From: a virus
Reading direction: 5' to 3' (one strand)
Virus record (IMG/VR): IMGVR_UViG_3300042515_001753
Coordinates: 62,001 to 126,000 of that record
Length of the DNA stretch: 64,000 nucleotides
The number at the start of each line of letters is the position of its first letter. Positions within the stretch are counted from its first letter, which is position 1. Below, piece by piece: positions 38,442-50,500 of this stretch. The position numbers were made by a program, and so were the translations under genes. The notes beneath the pieces are model-generated. The model did no database searches, was not told the DNA's origin, and was given only the letters and a program-made list of their open reading frames with translations.

Positions 38442-38628
38442 TTAGCAATTCTCTCAATAAAGATTTAATTTCGCCAATATCTTGTTTAATCATATCCAAT
38501 TCTTTTTTTTGAGATTCTCTATTATTAACTATATTGAGATATTGATTATATGCGACAGAATCGCAATTAACAATAGCTCCGCTATTTTCATCCCTATAAA
38601 GATTTGTATGCCCCTTTACTCTAATCAT
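38428..38628 (-). CDS. 66-residue conserved cyanophage protein
   Basis: It begins MIRVKGHTNLYRDENSGAIVN and ends in a coiled-coil segment (ESQKKELDMIKQDIGEIKSLLREL). I recall this VKGHxNLYRDExxGAIxN opening plus coiled coil as common in T4-like cyanophages near structural genes. The role is unknown; a small virion or assembly factor is likely. The start overlaps the stop of the 2452-residue gene by ATGA, so it is coupled. Confidence 0.75.
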   Translation of the reverse strand: MIRVKGHTNLYRDENSGAIVNCDSVAYNQYLNIVNNRESQKKELDMIKQDIGEIKSLLRELLNGSE

Positions 38629-41600
38629 CTTACAGCAATCGTCCTAAGTTCTTTAATTCTTGGTGGATATGCCTGATTAGTTCCGGACATTACAATTTTA
38701 ATTACATATCCATTAAACAATCCAAGATTGTTTGCGGTAAATTCATATTCTTTGAATTGATTATCCAAACTAGAACTTACGAAAGAATCAGGTTTTCCGT
38801 TATTTAGAGAAGAATCAACTACCGAAAGTCCGGATGCCGTAGATGTAAGATTATCATAACCAGGAAATAGTTCAAATGATTGTTCAACTTCAGAAGAATC
38901 TGGTCTAGCCAAACTGTACAGAACTCTGAAATCAGCAGATTCGTGACGATATGCAGATAAAATAACTTTAAGAGAGGTTGCTGGTTGTACCAGATTTACT
39001 GCTCTTGAAACATACACTACTGCGTGTGGATCATCTAGTATGGAATTAGATCTTCCATCTAATGCATAATCGGAAACTGGACTATTTAGACGATTGGAAA
39101 TAAACTCGGTAAATGCAGTATCTAAAAATATTATGGGTGATATATTAGAATCTGTTGTACTTAGAGTTATTCCTGTTGTAAATGATTTATTTCTAGGTAA
39201 ATTATTAAGATATTCCGTTTCATTCTCTTTAGAACATACGAGTCTCACAGTTTTTAGTGTATTTAATGCATTCAACTGAACTGGTTCAAATCCATTATCC
39301 AAGAATGAAGTCTCATTTCCACTTACACTTGTTCCAGAAACAGATCTAATCACAGCGGAAACTGATGTCGAAGATCCTGGAGTAATGATGTCATATGTTG
39401 GCACCACGGAACTATAAAGAATATTTTCAGTTGCAAGAACTTTAGAACCTCCTAAGTTTGCTTCGGAGGTAAATTGCAGTTGGGGCATTCCTGCAGGAGA
39501 TCCATCACCACTTCTATCTACTCCATTTGCAGTTCTATCAATTTCCAAATAATAACCATCCAATCCGATATCTAAATCACTAATATCGTGAGTTGTATTA
39601 ATTCTGCGTAATGAAACTCCATTTAATTCATACTTATACATTAAACTATTGATACCATGATCAATTGAAATAGTAGAATCAATACCCCTGGTAATAGTAC
39701 CCAAGAATCCACTACCAATAGACTCATACTTAATTATTTCGTTTCCAATTTTTGCATATCCAGGATTAGATCCACTTACGGAAACTCCTTCAAAAGTTGC
39801 AAAGTTTGAAGTATCTCCAATTGCAACAGAAATTGTTGTTGATGTTGAGGTTAGAGATGAAGTAATTGTAACTGGTGCAGTACTAGATTCTGTATCATAA
39901 ACTCTAAGTTTATTTGTATTTCCATACATTCCGTGATCGAAATGTTCTACTCTTACATAATTTCCAGAATATTGATTAGTTGAAGGTGCAAAATTTCTAA
40001 TTACAGTACTTGCAAGAGAAACTATTGTATTGGAATTATCATAGTAATTTAATCCACCACCAACTGTAAAAGTATCCCCTTGAATATTTTCCAAGTATAG
40101 TGTATCCACTCCAGTAATTGATGAAATTGTAATTCTTGCATCACGTCCACGCACTGAAGTTCCAGTACCTACTGTAGAAGTTACAATACCAACAACATCT
40201 CCTACCGCATATCCATTTCCTAAATTTGCAGTTGTTATTCCAGTAATTGTTCCATTAGTGGCAGTAATATTCAACACAAGTCCAGAACCATTTCCAGTAA
40301 TATTATAAGTACTTACATTAGAATCCGTAACATAATTACTTCCACCCGTAGTTAATCCTACTGTTACCACTGCACTCCCTGTTCCACTTACATATCCATA
40401 AACATAATTCTTTGTTCCATCTACAATTTTTCTACCATTACTTAAATTTGAGATTACTGATGAATCTGTTGTTGTGGTAATTCCTAATGAACCAGTTCTG
40501 GGTAATGTTGTTAATGGATTATTTTCTAATGTCTGAACATATCCATTACTTTCATCCAATGTTGGATTATAGAAAAATGCTGTTCCTGGTTGATTTTCAA
40601 TAAATTGTGCCTTATAAAGTTTAAATTTAAGGTCCTGATATTGGTTTGCTGTCCATATGGATCCATTTTGGGATTTAAACAGACTTCCCATCGCAAACTG
40701 TTTTGAATAAGTGACGGCACTAACATCTGGAAGATCTTTTGTATTAACAGTTTTTTCTCCCATGACCGCAGTCCACATCTCATACTGATCACTATTTTCT
40801 GAAATAATTACAACAGCATATTCTCTCCCAGGTGGAAGATAAATTGGCTCATCAAAAGTAACTTTAGTGGCAATAGAAGCATCTGAAGAAACATTTACTT
40901 CACTTGGTCTTAATGTAACCGAATTTCCAATAACAATCCTTGTGGGTGTTCCCAGTTCTACAGTTCTTATTTCAACTTTTACCGTAGCATTTCCACTATC
41001 TTTTTTGGCAAAGAATAAATCAACGGCAGTTAAAAAGGCACCATTAGAATCATCAGTTGCCAATCCTTCTCTAGAAGAATCTGGAGCCTCTATATTTCCA
41101 CCAACAACAAAAGATTGTGCAAGAGGGTCTACAAATCTCTGGATAGTTGTTCTAGTATGAGTGTTTATCGTTGTTACTGAAGTTGTTGTATTTGTTGTAA
41201 GATTAGTGGATGTTTTTGTTGTTAGATTTTTAGTAGTTGCCGTAACAGTATTTTCCCACTGTTCAAGCGTACCATCAGAATTGAAGTTTGTTTCGGCAAC
41301 TGAAGTATCTGAACTTCCTGGAAGACCTGGATCGTTTGTTGAACTTGAACTCAACTTAAATGTTTTAGTTCCAGTAGAAATTCTTACAGTTGGAGTTGGG
41401 ATTGTATTTGGATTTCTTAAATAAAAGGTTCCAATCAAGTCTCCAAAATTATCAGAAATAAGTCTTAAATCACCAACAGTTGCCACAGCACCACTAGTCT
41501 GACCAACCAATTGCATACCCTTAAGTAAATATCCAGAATACTTTCCTTGAGCCTCTTCTGATAATGAAACAGTATCAATATTCAAAATTTTTGATGATTG

Positions 41601-44600
41601 ACTATATCCAGATGCTATGGATTCGGTTCTAATATATGGGTTAATTGTATATGTAGTGGATGGTGCATTATATGGACCATACTTATGATTTGGTGTTGCA
41701 ACTCTAAATGAAATTAAATTATTACCACCAAATGTTCCCACAACGGTTTCCCCAACCACAAATGCTTTAGATGGGTTTGATATTTCAATTAATTTTGGAA
41801 TAAAATCAACTCCACTATTTCCATCAAGAAACTGATAAAATTGTGTAGATGGTTTGATATTAGATGCAGAAAATTGAATATTTCTGGATCTCATAAATGA
41901 TTCCTTAGATGAAGATATTAATACATTTCTTATCGTTGTATCAGTATTGCTTGTGGTATCAAAATTTTCAGTTGTTGAAATAGTAGAAGTAGTATTAGTG
42001 GCAGTTGAGGACGTTACAGTATCAGTTGAGGACGTTACAGTTCTATTACCTCCTCCCCTTATAGTTGGCAAATTAACAGTTTTACTCGTTTGAGTATTAA
42101 TCGGTGTTAGAGTAACAAAAACATCACTTGTTAAATTGTTAGTAAGCGTTCTACTAGAATTTAATGTTATGTCAATATTTTTATCTGGAAGTTGAACTGT
42201 TCTCACCCAATTGTCAATTTCCGGACTTAACTTAATATCACCACTATAAACAATTACATTAAACGGATTTACATTTTCAACTGTTGTTGCAAATGCTTGT
42301 TCTATCCATCCAGTAGATTCATACTTTAAAGTTACTGCTTTTCCTGTTTTTACAACATTTGGATCTAGTAACTTAAAATTTTCCGAAAAATCTAAATTTT
42401 CATCAGTAACTGCAGATTCGGGTGCAATTTGTGATTTAAGTGAATTTCTACTAGTAATCGGTGTTATTTCATTTGTGGATGTATTAACTCTAATAGAAGA
42501 TAATCCCCTATTAATGAAGGAATAATTTTTAAAATCATCTACAAAAAATCCACTCTTAAATCTATTATTGCCATCAGCATCTTGAATTTGTAAAGTCTGC
42601 GTATTTACTTCAAGTAAAGACAATGAAGTAACTCTCTCTAAGTTTTCTACCCTATCTTCAATTAAACCAATATCTCTCATTGTATATCTTCTATTATCCT
42701 TTAATGTCACTACTGCATTTGCTGGATTATAAAGATATGGTGGTAATTTTATGGTTGCAATTTCCATTACCGCATCATTTTTATCTGGCGCCTTAGGGGT
42801 ATTTGAAGATATTCCTTTTTCTAGAATAAAGTTTTTATTCTTATCAAGATATAATTTATCAATTCTTGCTAAGTAATAATCGTAACCAAGTAGTGAACTT
42901 TCATTTGGTGATAAAATGCGTGTGGGTTCTAAAGTTCTTGATGAGAAATCAAATGGGGAAGAACTAGCTGAGGTAAAAATTGAAACTCTTGGTCTAAAAT
43001 CTAAAGTATCAGAAGATCTTACAGATCTTGGTCCAATGAAAGGAACATCATGTGTAAATCGGTCTTTGTCATAACTTAACACAGTAAATACATCGCCACT
43101 ATCATTAGAAGGAATCGAATAATAGTCAAATACAACTAAAAGTTGTTTTGATGGCTCTGTAGTGTTCTTATTCCTAACAATTTTAGAATAGTCGTAATAT
43201 TGATCTTTCTGCCCTTTATCAAGTCTATATGAATTGGTAATATCTTTATACTTTCCTGGAGTTATTGCTTCAATTTCTGTAGTTATATTTGATTCTTCGA
43301 ATGTAACAGTTTCCAAATCTTCAAATCTTTCTGAATTTAAATATACTACACTAAGAATATTGGAAGATGGACTTGAAACAACTCTTGCGATAGATTTACT
43401 ATTATTTCCTAAAATATTTTCACCAATAATAGCATTTGTCGATACATTAGCACTAGCGCCAAATTGTATCTGATCTAAGGTGGGTGCTGAAGAATCAAAT
43501 GACTCATAAACTGAAATAATTTTTACCACATCTGGGTAATTTAATGATATTTCCTCATCTTGAACTCTTAGTCCATAAAATTGATTGTATGTAAGACCAT
43601 CCCCAATTGAAGAACTAATACCAGTTCCTGATTGTGGATACTTCGATCTTGCTACAGTTAAAGTTTTACTTTTATTATATGTTTTTACTTTGCTTTGAAT
43701 TCCATTTTTAACTAATGTGACATTTACGACAACATTTGACTGAGAAGCGGACAATCCACTGATAGTTACCGTATTTCCACTCAAAACAAATTGATCCGAA
43801 GTTACAGATCCGATACTGCCATCATTATAGTGTACTGAGTATCTTTCTTCATCAAATGTTGTAAAAAATGCACTAGTAATACCAGCAACTGCTGACAAGT
43901 TAAATGTTAATACTCCATTAGAATCAGTAGTTTCTCCTGTTATTTGTTCAGAAATTGTTAGTAATGAATCTGAAAGATTTACTGAAGAAACATTAGGATC
44001 TGGTAACTGTGCATATAGGAATCCAGAATTCTCATTTCTTATTACTGGTGCTCCAATGAAAATATTATTATAAGTTCCGTTTGTAACTGAACCAGAATAT
44101 ATTCCAGAAACTCCAGGAGTTGTAGTAATAGTTAATGAAGTACCTTCAGGAGAAACTGCTGTTACTCTGTTAAATGACTCATCTCCTGTGGTAGTTTGAT
44201 ACCTAATAATTGAATTAACTTTTATGCCAGTGAAAAATTTTCCAGGACTTACTACAGTATTTCCTCCGCTGATAGTTACTTGAGTCACTCCATTTGGAAG
44301 TCTAAATCTTTCAAGAAAACAATCGGCGGTAAAATCTACTGGAAGACCAGATACTGCAGTTGTTTGTTTTACAGATTTAATATCTTCGGTTGAATATGCA
44401 GTTACGGTTTTGATAGTTCTTGGAAAATCAAGACCATTGATAATCAATTGTTCTCCAACTGAAAATGTTCCGGAAGTTTGTCTTAGGCTGATTGTATCAG
44501 ATGCTCCACCAGCAGAAACTGCATATCCACTAGCGCCGCTACTTTTTCCCCTTACAAATGATGTTGCTGGTAATTCTGTACTTGATATTGTGGAATTTAG

Positions 44601-45983
44601 AACAAGAGTTGTATAAGTTTGAATATCATAAAGATACAGATCCCAATTAGTGATATCATTACTATAGGCAGCATCAGTTAAACTAAAACTATATACTCGT
44701 GCATTACCAATTATGGATCCGGTAGAATTGAGTTGATTATATAAATCTATTGCGTATTTTGGTTTTGGTGTTCCAGATACATTATTTACTCCTATAATAT
44801 TTCCCATCTCAAAGGGAATATTTACATTTGGAATAGATTTAGTATCTCTCGGTTTATCAACATCAATAATAGTTGTTGAAATTTTTTCTATATCATATCC
44901 CCTTACATAAGCCTTTCCTGGGGATATTTTTAAACACATCAAGTCTTCTGATGGTGTGTTTTTTTGTTCAGTAATTTCTGTATTAAAAAACAAACCGTTA
45001 TTACCCAATCTATCATTTAAAGAATTATTTACGGACAGATTAAATGGCTCTACAGTATAATCACCAGATTCATCATAAGTTCTTTCTGCCATATAATCTT
45101 TAATTATATCATATTGACTTTTTTGCTCAATTATTTTAATTTTTCCATTTTCAACTCTCAAAAGTTCAACAAAATCAGTATCATTAATATCTGATATTAA
45201 TTTCTTTGTTAGAGTTAAATCAATCTTAAATCTATCTGCTCCAGGTGCTGCGTAGTTTGTAAATCCTTTAGAGGGGTCGTATAATGAACTGTCATCCCCA
45301 GCATTGAGAATTAATTCGTCAATTTTTAGACCAACCCTATATGAAGGTGTATTTGTATAATTATCTAAAATTATGGTTTGTTTAGATACATTAACAAAAT
45401 AACCTCTAATAAAATAAATTCCATCACCAATAGATGCTGAAGAACCTACAGATGTTGCGTTCAATAGTATTAATGATGCAAATGGAGTTCCTGCATTAAT
45501 AGTAGTGTTGCCATAAGTTATATTTTCTTCTGCAACTAATGATTCTCCATCTTCAAAAGGATTAAACTGAAAATTATTATCAGAATCCAAATATTTTACA
45601 TATATTGTTAAATCCTCTACATTTTCTCCATCAGGGAGCGCGACAAATTGAATTATTGCTGTTGTTCCTGATATTTGCCCTGTTATTTTTTTGCCAATAA
45701 AATTATTAATATAGATAGAAATATCAACCCCAAAATTAGTTGGATTAAGTTTTACGGAATTGAAATTTCCATCATAGGCAATATTTCCAGGAATAACTAC
45801 CGATCCCTCTTTAAATATATGACTTCCAAAAGACTTTACCTGATCCTGCAAAATAGATTGAAGAGTTGTTAGCTCTCTTGCCTGTACTGGATATCCTGGT
45901 TTAAACAAGACTTTATAAAAATTCTTTTCAGAATCAAAGTCATCATAATATGGATTGATGTTTAAATCTGTTTTCTGTGTCAT
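38625..45983 (-). CDS. Giant DUF4815-type baseplate/tail protein
   Basis: 2452 residues. The N-terminal 350 residues fit DUF4815: PYYDDFD, FKPGYPVQARELTTLQSIL, SFGSHIFKEGSVVIPGN, GIYFIRGYFVNVSKQTI and ISPGKAYVRGYDIEKIST. A long, mostly beta, Ser/Thr-rich body follows, with ILEKGISSNTPKAP, MRDIGLIEDRVENLERVTSLSLLE (coiled coil near 1125), VDPLAQSFVV and a GxGY element (LGNGYAVGD). The end VIKIVMSGTNQAYPPRIKELRTIAVR is conserved-looking. In cyanophages such proteins are virion components placed after gp8; a peripheral baseplate role, taking the place of T4 gp9-gp12, is inferred. Confidence 0.85.
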   Translation of the reverse strand: MTQKTDLNINPYYDDFDSEKNFYKVLFKPGYPVQARELTTLQSILQDQVKSFGSHIFKEGSVVIPGNIAYDGNFNSVKLNPTNFGVDISIYINNFIGKKITGQISGTTAIIQFVALPDGENVEDLTIYVKYLDSDNNFQFNPFEDGESLVAEENITYGNTTINAGTPFASLILLNATSVGSSASIGDGIYFIRGYFVNVSKQTIILDNYTNTPSYRVGLKIDELILNAGDDSSLYDPSKGFTNYAAPGADRFKIDLTLTKKLISDINDTDFVELLRVENGKIKIIEQKSQYDIIKDYMAERTYDESGDYTVEPFNLSVNNSLNDRLGNNGLFFNTEITEQKNTPSEDLMCLKISPGKAYVRGYDIEKISTTIIDVDKPRDTKSIPNVNIPFEMGNIIGVNNVSGTPKPKYAIDLYNQLNSTGSIIGNARVYSFSLTDAAYSNDITNWDLYLYDIQTYTTLVLNSTISSTELPATSFVRGKSSGASGYAVSAGGASDTISLRQTSGTFSVGEQLIINGLDFPRTIKTVTAYSTEDIKSVKQTTAVSGLPVDFTADCFLERFRLPNGVTQVTISGGNTVVSPGKFFTGIKVNSIIRYQTTTGDESFNRVTAVSPEGTSLTITTTPGVSGIYSGSVTNGTYNNIFIGAPVIRNENSGFLYAQLPDPNVSSVNLSDSLLTISEQITGETTDSNGVLTFNLSAVAGITSAFFTTFDEERYSVHYNDGSIGSVTSDQFVLSGNTVTISGLSASQSNVVVNVTLVKNGIQSKVKTYNKSKTLTVARSKYPQSGTGISSSIGDGLTYNQFYGLRVQDEEISLNYPDVVKIISVYESFDSSAPTLDQIQFGASANVSTNAIIGENILGNNSKSIARVVSSPSSNILSVVYLNSERFEDLETVTFEESNITTEIEAITPGKYKDITNSYRLDKGQKDQYYDYSKIVRNKNTTEPSKQLLVVFDYYSIPSNDSGDVFTVLSYDKDRFTHDVPFIGPRSVRSSDTLDFRPRVSIFTSASSSPFDFSSRTLEPTRILSPNESSLLGYDYYLARIDKLYLDKNKNFILEKGISSNTPKAPDKNDAVMEIATIKLPPYLYNPANAVVTLKDNRRYTMRDIGLIEDRVENLERVTSLSLLEVNTQTLQIQDADGNNRFKSGFFVDDFKNYSFINRGLSSIRVNTSTNEITPITSRNSLKSQIAPESAVTDENLDFSENFKLLDPNVVKTGKAVTLKYESTGWIEQAFATTVENVNPFNVIVYSGDIKLSPEIDNWVRTVQLPDKNIDITLNSSRTLTNNLTSDVFVTLTPINTQTSKTVNLPTIRGGGNRTVTSSTDTVTSSTATNTTSTISTTENFDTTSNTDTTIRNVLISSSKESFMRSRNIQFSASNIKPSTQFYQFLDGNSGVDFIPKLIEISNPSKAFVVGETVVGTFGGNNLISFRVATPNHKYGPYNAPSTTYTINPYIRTESIASGYSQSSKILNIDTVSLSEEAQGKYSGYLLKGMQLVGQTSGAVATVGDLRLISDNFGDLIGTFYLRNPNTIPTPTVRISTGTKTFKLSSSSTNDPGLPGSSDTSVAETNFNSDGTLEQWENTVTATTKNLTTKTSTNLTTNTTTSVTTINTHTRTTIQRFVDPLAQSFVVGGNIEAPDSSREGLATDDSNGAFLTAVDLFFAKKDSGNATVKVEIRTVELGTPTRIVIGNSVTLRPSEVNVSSDASIATKVTFDEPIYLPPGREYAVVIISENSDQYEMWTAVMGEKTVNTKDLPDVSAVTYSKQFAMGSLFKSQNGSIWTANQYQDLKFKLYKAQFIENQPGTAFFYNPTLDESNGYVQTLENNPLTTLPRTGSLGITTTTDSSVISNLSNGRKIVDGTKNYVYGYVSGTGSAVVTVGLTTGGSNYVTDSNVSTYNITGNGSGLVLNITATNGTITGITTANLGNGYAVGDVVGIVTSTVGTGTSVRGRDARITISSITGVDTLYLENIQGDTFTVGGGLNYYDNSNTIVSLASTVIRNFAPSTNQYSGNYVRVEHFDHGMYGNTNKLRVYDTESSTAPVTITSSLTSTSTTISVAIGDTSNFATFEGVSVSGSNPGYAKIGNEIIKYESIGSGFLGTITRGIDSTISIDHGINSLMYKYELNGVSLRRINTTHDISDLDIGLDGYYLEIDRTANGVDRSGDGSPAGMPQLQFTSEANLGGSKVLATENILYSSVVPTYDIITPGSSTSVSAVIRSVSGTSVSGNETSFLDNGFEPVQLNALNTLKTVRLVCSKENETEYLNNLPRNKSFTTGITLSTTDSNISPIIFLDTAFTEFISNRLNSPVSDYALDGRSNSILDDPHAVVYVSRAVNLVQPATSLKVILSAYRHESADFRVLYSLARPDSSEVEQSFELFPGYDNLTSTASGLSVVDSSLNNGKPDSFVSSSLDNQFKEYEFTANNLGLFNGYVIKIVMSGTNQAYPPRIKELRTIAVR

Positions 45984-45991
45984 TTTTTTTT

Positions 45992-47536
45992 TTAGAATTC
46001 CAGGATAATTTTAATGTCTTCTTTTTGCCTAATGTCTCTTGTTACCAGGGGTCTATTATCAATATAAATTATATCTCCTGTCTTTTTATTTATCTCAGGA
46101 TTTGCAAGACCTGCTGTAAAAGTTACTCCTAAATCTATAACTTTATTTCCAACAGTAACTTTATTTGTTGGGGTGAGAGAACCAAAACTAGTATCAATAG
46201 ATCCTGCAAATGGACTGATAGGATTTGCCGAAGATTCAAAATTATAAACTTTAGAGTTATCATTTCGGTCAGTTTGATCTAAACTATTTCCAAAAAATAA
46301 AGATCTATCTTGAAAATATTTTAATACCTTAGTTTCACTATCATATGAAGCCACATAACCTCTTGCAGTTCCATTGGTTACAGTTTGAGTCATTTCTTCT
46401 CCGATAACTGGAGTTCCAGTAAAACCTGAAGTTAATTTAATCGCCCCTAGAGATGAATATTGATTTTCCGTAAAGATAACAGTATCAGATGAAAAAGTAG
46501 TTGGATTTTTTATAATTCCAACTTGAGCAAATTTGGTATCAGTTGGAAAATCTTTTGTTGAGTCATCAAATCTGGCATATACTAATACTTTATCTGTTCC
46601 TAATTCAGTATAAATGTCATATCCATGCCCGTTTGATGGGGGAATGATTGGTATTAGTTTTGCTGGATTTGGAAGACTTCCACCAGGACGAAGACTTCCC
46701 AAGTCAACGATTCCCCAAGTATATCCAAATCCACCTGCAACAATTTGAGTAGATACAATAGATCCACTACTATTGACTGTTATAGAAACTCTACCACCAG
46801 ATCCATCACCAAGAATATCAACAACACCAGAACTATATCCACTTCCTCCATTTTGAATATATACTTTTTTGATTTGATTTGGGTTTGTATCTCCAGAATC
46901 CCCATTTTCTCTTACACTTATAATCTGAGAATCTGTTGATGTTGTCCAATCATTTGGAACAACAACATATTCTGTTGAATCAAACTTTACAATATCACTT
47001 GGAGAGACTGAAAAGAGATATTTCCAAATATAACCATCTCCACTTATTCCAGCTGCAGATGGTTCTAAATCTGTAAATGTAGGTTCATCTTGAGATTTAT
47101 TTCCCTTTAAATTTGTACCAGAAGAACCATTATCTATACAAATATAAACTCTAAAATCACTATTAATTACATAATAATTTGAGTCATATAACCTACTTGA
47201 GTTTGAATTTGGTGTTGGATTCTGAATGCTATAATCGTGTCTATACATCTCATAAGATGTATTGGAAGTCCAAGTAACCTTTCTTATGAGTCTTCTAATA
47301 TTGCTAGACGTAACTTTTTTACCAAATAAAGATGTATCTCTATAGTGACTTAAATATTCTAAATTATCAGTTGGATTTGGAGTATCATCATTCCAAGTAG
47401 TAGTTCTTCCAAATCCAACTTGTGCAGGATTATCTAAACCCAAAAAAACATAATAAGAATTACTACTATCTACAACAGAGTCTATAAAATTGCTCGCATT
47501 TAATATTCTAAATTGATCTGTTACGATTGCTGCCAT
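45992..47536 (-). CDS. 8: Baseplate wedge protein gp8, enlarged
   Basis: Wedge subunit, 514 residues against 334 in T4. Family text: FRILNASNFIDSVVDSSNSYYVFLG, SSRLYDSNYYVINSDFRVYICIDN, GDGYIWKYLFSVSPSDIVKFDSTEYVVVPNDW, and the C-terminal GDIIYIDNRPLVTRDIRQKEDIKIILEF, matching T4. The extra length in the middle includes two repeat-like elements, VYIQNGGSGYSSGVVDILG and GGFGYTWGIVDLG. A TATAAATA late box lies 18 bases before the start. It follows gp7 as in T4. Confidence 0.93.
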   Translation of the reverse strand: MAAIVTDQFRILNASNFIDSVVDSSNSYYVFLGLDNPAQVGFGRTTTWNDDTPNPTDNLEYLSHYRDTSLFGKKVTSSNIRRLIRKVTWTSNTSYEMYRHDYSIQNPTPNSNSSRLYDSNYYVINSDFRVYICIDNGSSGTNLKGNKSQDEPTFTDLEPSAAGISGDGYIWKYLFSVSPSDIVKFDSTEYVVVPNDWTTSTDSQIISVRENGDSGDTNPNQIKKVYIQNGGSGYSSGVVDILGDGSGGRVSITVNSSGSIVSTQIVAGGFGYTWGIVDLGSLRPGGSLPNPAKLIPIIPPSNGHGYDIYTELGTDKVLVYARFDDSTKDFPTDTKFAQVGIIKNPTTFSSDTVIFTENQYSSLGAIKLTSGFTGTPVIGEEMTQTVTNGTARGYVASYDSETKVLKYFQDRSLFFGNSLDQTDRNDNSKVYNFESSANPISPFAGSIDTSFGSLTPTNKVTVGNKVIDLGVTFTAGLANPEINKKTGDIIYIDNRPLVTRDIRQKEDIKIILEF

Positions 47537-47554
47537 ATTAATATTTTTTTTAAG

Positions 47555-47562
47555 TATTTATA
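47555..47562 (-). promoter_or_regulatory. Late promoter for gp8
   Basis: TATAAATA on the minus strand overlapping the gp7 stop, 18 bases upstream of gp8. Confidence 0.78.
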
Positions 47563-50500
47563 AGAGTTTTGGAAGTGCTCCTGTTTGTCTAATTCCAATT
47601 CCCCTTCTTTGAATCGTTGCAAAGGTTGTTAATCCAACATCCACAGTATTTCCGGTTACTCCTATTGAAATTGGAGAACCTGACCTACTAAATCCAGACA
47701 TTCTACCCCAAGAATATTTACCAACAGGATTTGATATACTTCCAGAAGAAGAGAGTCCAGTCGTAGATGTGGTTGATAATATATTACAAGTAATGATTCC
47801 AACAGTACCACTAGAGGAGAACTGATGAATGTAGTAAATATTATCTATAAAAGTTGTTCCAATTCCAACCACCGCAGAATTAGAAGTATTAATAGAAGTG
47901 ACTCCCTTCCCAACTCTTGTATCAAAGATATAAATTGGATATCCAGTAGATAGACCTGTAAATGATGAAGAATTTAAATGGAATTTAAGTGCCAGTGGAT
48001 TACCTCCACTACCTGTTGTGGTTGTAATTCCTGTAATAATTCCAGAGAATCCGTTAATTAAAGTAATATTTGAAATTAATTCTACTGCTCCACTTGCATT
48101 AGTGGAAATTCCATTGACAATTAAAGAACTAAAAGGTTCTGGACTAATAGTATTATCATACTCAAAGAATTCTGCATTATCTACAAATATTTGAGTATCT
48201 GTGGTTGAAAAATCTTTAATAATCTTAGCGGTTGGATAAATTAAAGACTCAATAGAATCTCTAGTTTTATAAACGTCTTCTCCGTTAATTTTCCTATCAA
48301 CTTTTTGCTTAATCCAACTTAATGGTTTATTATTTTCAGAGTCAACACCTTGGTTTGAATATAAATTAGTTTCAAACTTATCGGAGAATGATAAATCAAA
48401 TACTATTCTCTTGTCTTGTGTTATTGTTCCTGGAATTGAATTATTTTTAAGAACTTGTACAGTATCACCTCTTTTTAAAGTTTCATTAATTGAATCATTT
48501 ACAATAACATCAACACCATCAGTTCCTTTATAGAAGAAAATTGCAACATTATCCTCTGGTCTTGGAGCAGTTGTAAATATGAAACTAGTTCCGCCATCAA
48601 ATTGATATGCAACTCCAGGATCTTGAATTACTCCATTTATAACAATTAATAGTGCATTTGAAAGATTTACTTGAGAACCTTCTGAAGATTCAAAACTCAA
48701 TAATTCATTATTATAATATAGTGGGAATCTTGTTCTGACTCCATCCTGATAATTTTTTATAGAATCTATATAATCAAACTCACCAAACTGCCAAGCAGCA
48801 AAAGAATCTGAAAATGTATCAACCACAGTCAATTGGAACTCTGATAATGGAGATGCCAATCCTTTAGCAGTCACCAATCCAACTGGTTTAAATACATCTC
48901 CTCTTCGGAACGAGTAACCCTGTCTTGAAATACTAAATTTAGAAACTTCAAAGTATGTTGATCCTATTCCAGTTGTAGAACTTGCTCCAACTTCGACATT
49001 AAGTAAAAGACCTATTCCAGTATTTGTTGTTGCTCCAACTCCTAATCTAGATACTCCGATTACATTTAAATTTTCATATGAAGGTTCTGATACAAATACT
49101 TGAGGATTCGTATACCCCGTACCTCCTCCAACAACGGCGAATGATAAGACGCCGCCCGCTCCAACTGTTGCCGATATCGTCGCTGCTGCTCCTGTGTGTC
49201 CATTTTGATATACTGAAACTCCTACGGAAACAATACCATTGTATCCAGAACCAAGATTATCGGTAGTTCCTAGTCCAACAGATACTATACTACCCCCTGC
49301 CCCAACTACGGCAGTTACTGCTGCTCCCACAAGAGGTGCATATCCAAGACCAGTAGAAGAACCCAAGGAAACAATTATTCCTCCTCTAGGGGTTTGGTTT
49401 TGATTTACATCAAACTCCGAAGTAATAATATTAAGATTATCTGGATCTCTAATTCCAGAGAATACCACACTAGATATTCCTGAAACAGTATTTTCAATAA
49501 TACTAAAATTATTTTCTGGGTTATTGAGAGTTGTTGGAGTTTGGAAAACACCATTTATGAATAAAATTCCATTTCCTCCACTGGTTCCCAACCCTACAGT
49601 GTTTGCCCCACCGACAGTTAATGTAAAAGTTCTACCAATACCTGTAAATTGACTTGAAATATCGTCATATAGTTGATTTGATGTATAATCATTTCTCAAG
49701 AAAACTCTTCCGGTAAAATCGGAAGTTTCAAAAGTCAAATTACTAGAATCTTTAATTATTTGAGGATTTCCTCTTGGAGATTCTGCAAAGAAAATATCAC
49801 CATCAACAATATTATAAGATCCTTTATAAATTCTTACTGAAGTAGAATCTGTGTGAGTCGATGCCGATGACCCAACAAATCCTCTAGTGACTTCGACTAA
49901 ATTGATATTTCCACTATTTGTAATTGGTCCAACATTGGTTGTTCCCAATCCAACATTAATTATTCCCATATATTCATTATCAATTTTTAGAATATCTTTT
50001 GGTATAATTGTAGATATTCCACTCAAGGCAAATATTGAAGAACCTGCACTTATTTGTCCACCATTATTAAGCAAAGTGTATGATATTGGAGTAAATAATA
50101 ATGGATATTGAACTATATTATCAATAGTAATTAGTGCTTTTTCAAGTTTTTTATCCATTTCTAGTTGATGTGCATTACCGCTACCATATGAAGTAAATGT
50201 AACTGCAATTCCAGAAATAGCATTAGACTTAGTTGTTGCTAATTTAAATGTACTATCTGACAATTTGATGACATATACCTCTGAAGGTAACAATGTCGGA
50301 CCAGCACCAATTTCCATTGCACTAGCACCAACTCCAATAAATGTTGATTTTGGTGTATAGATAAGTTCTTCTAAGTTGCTGAAAAAATGGTTTTGTATAG
50401 TAAATATTCCCGTTGATGGATCTAAAATTGTTGAATTTGTAGGATTAAATCTTTTTGCAAAAATTTCAATTCCATTGGATTTTAAATTAAAATTATTTCT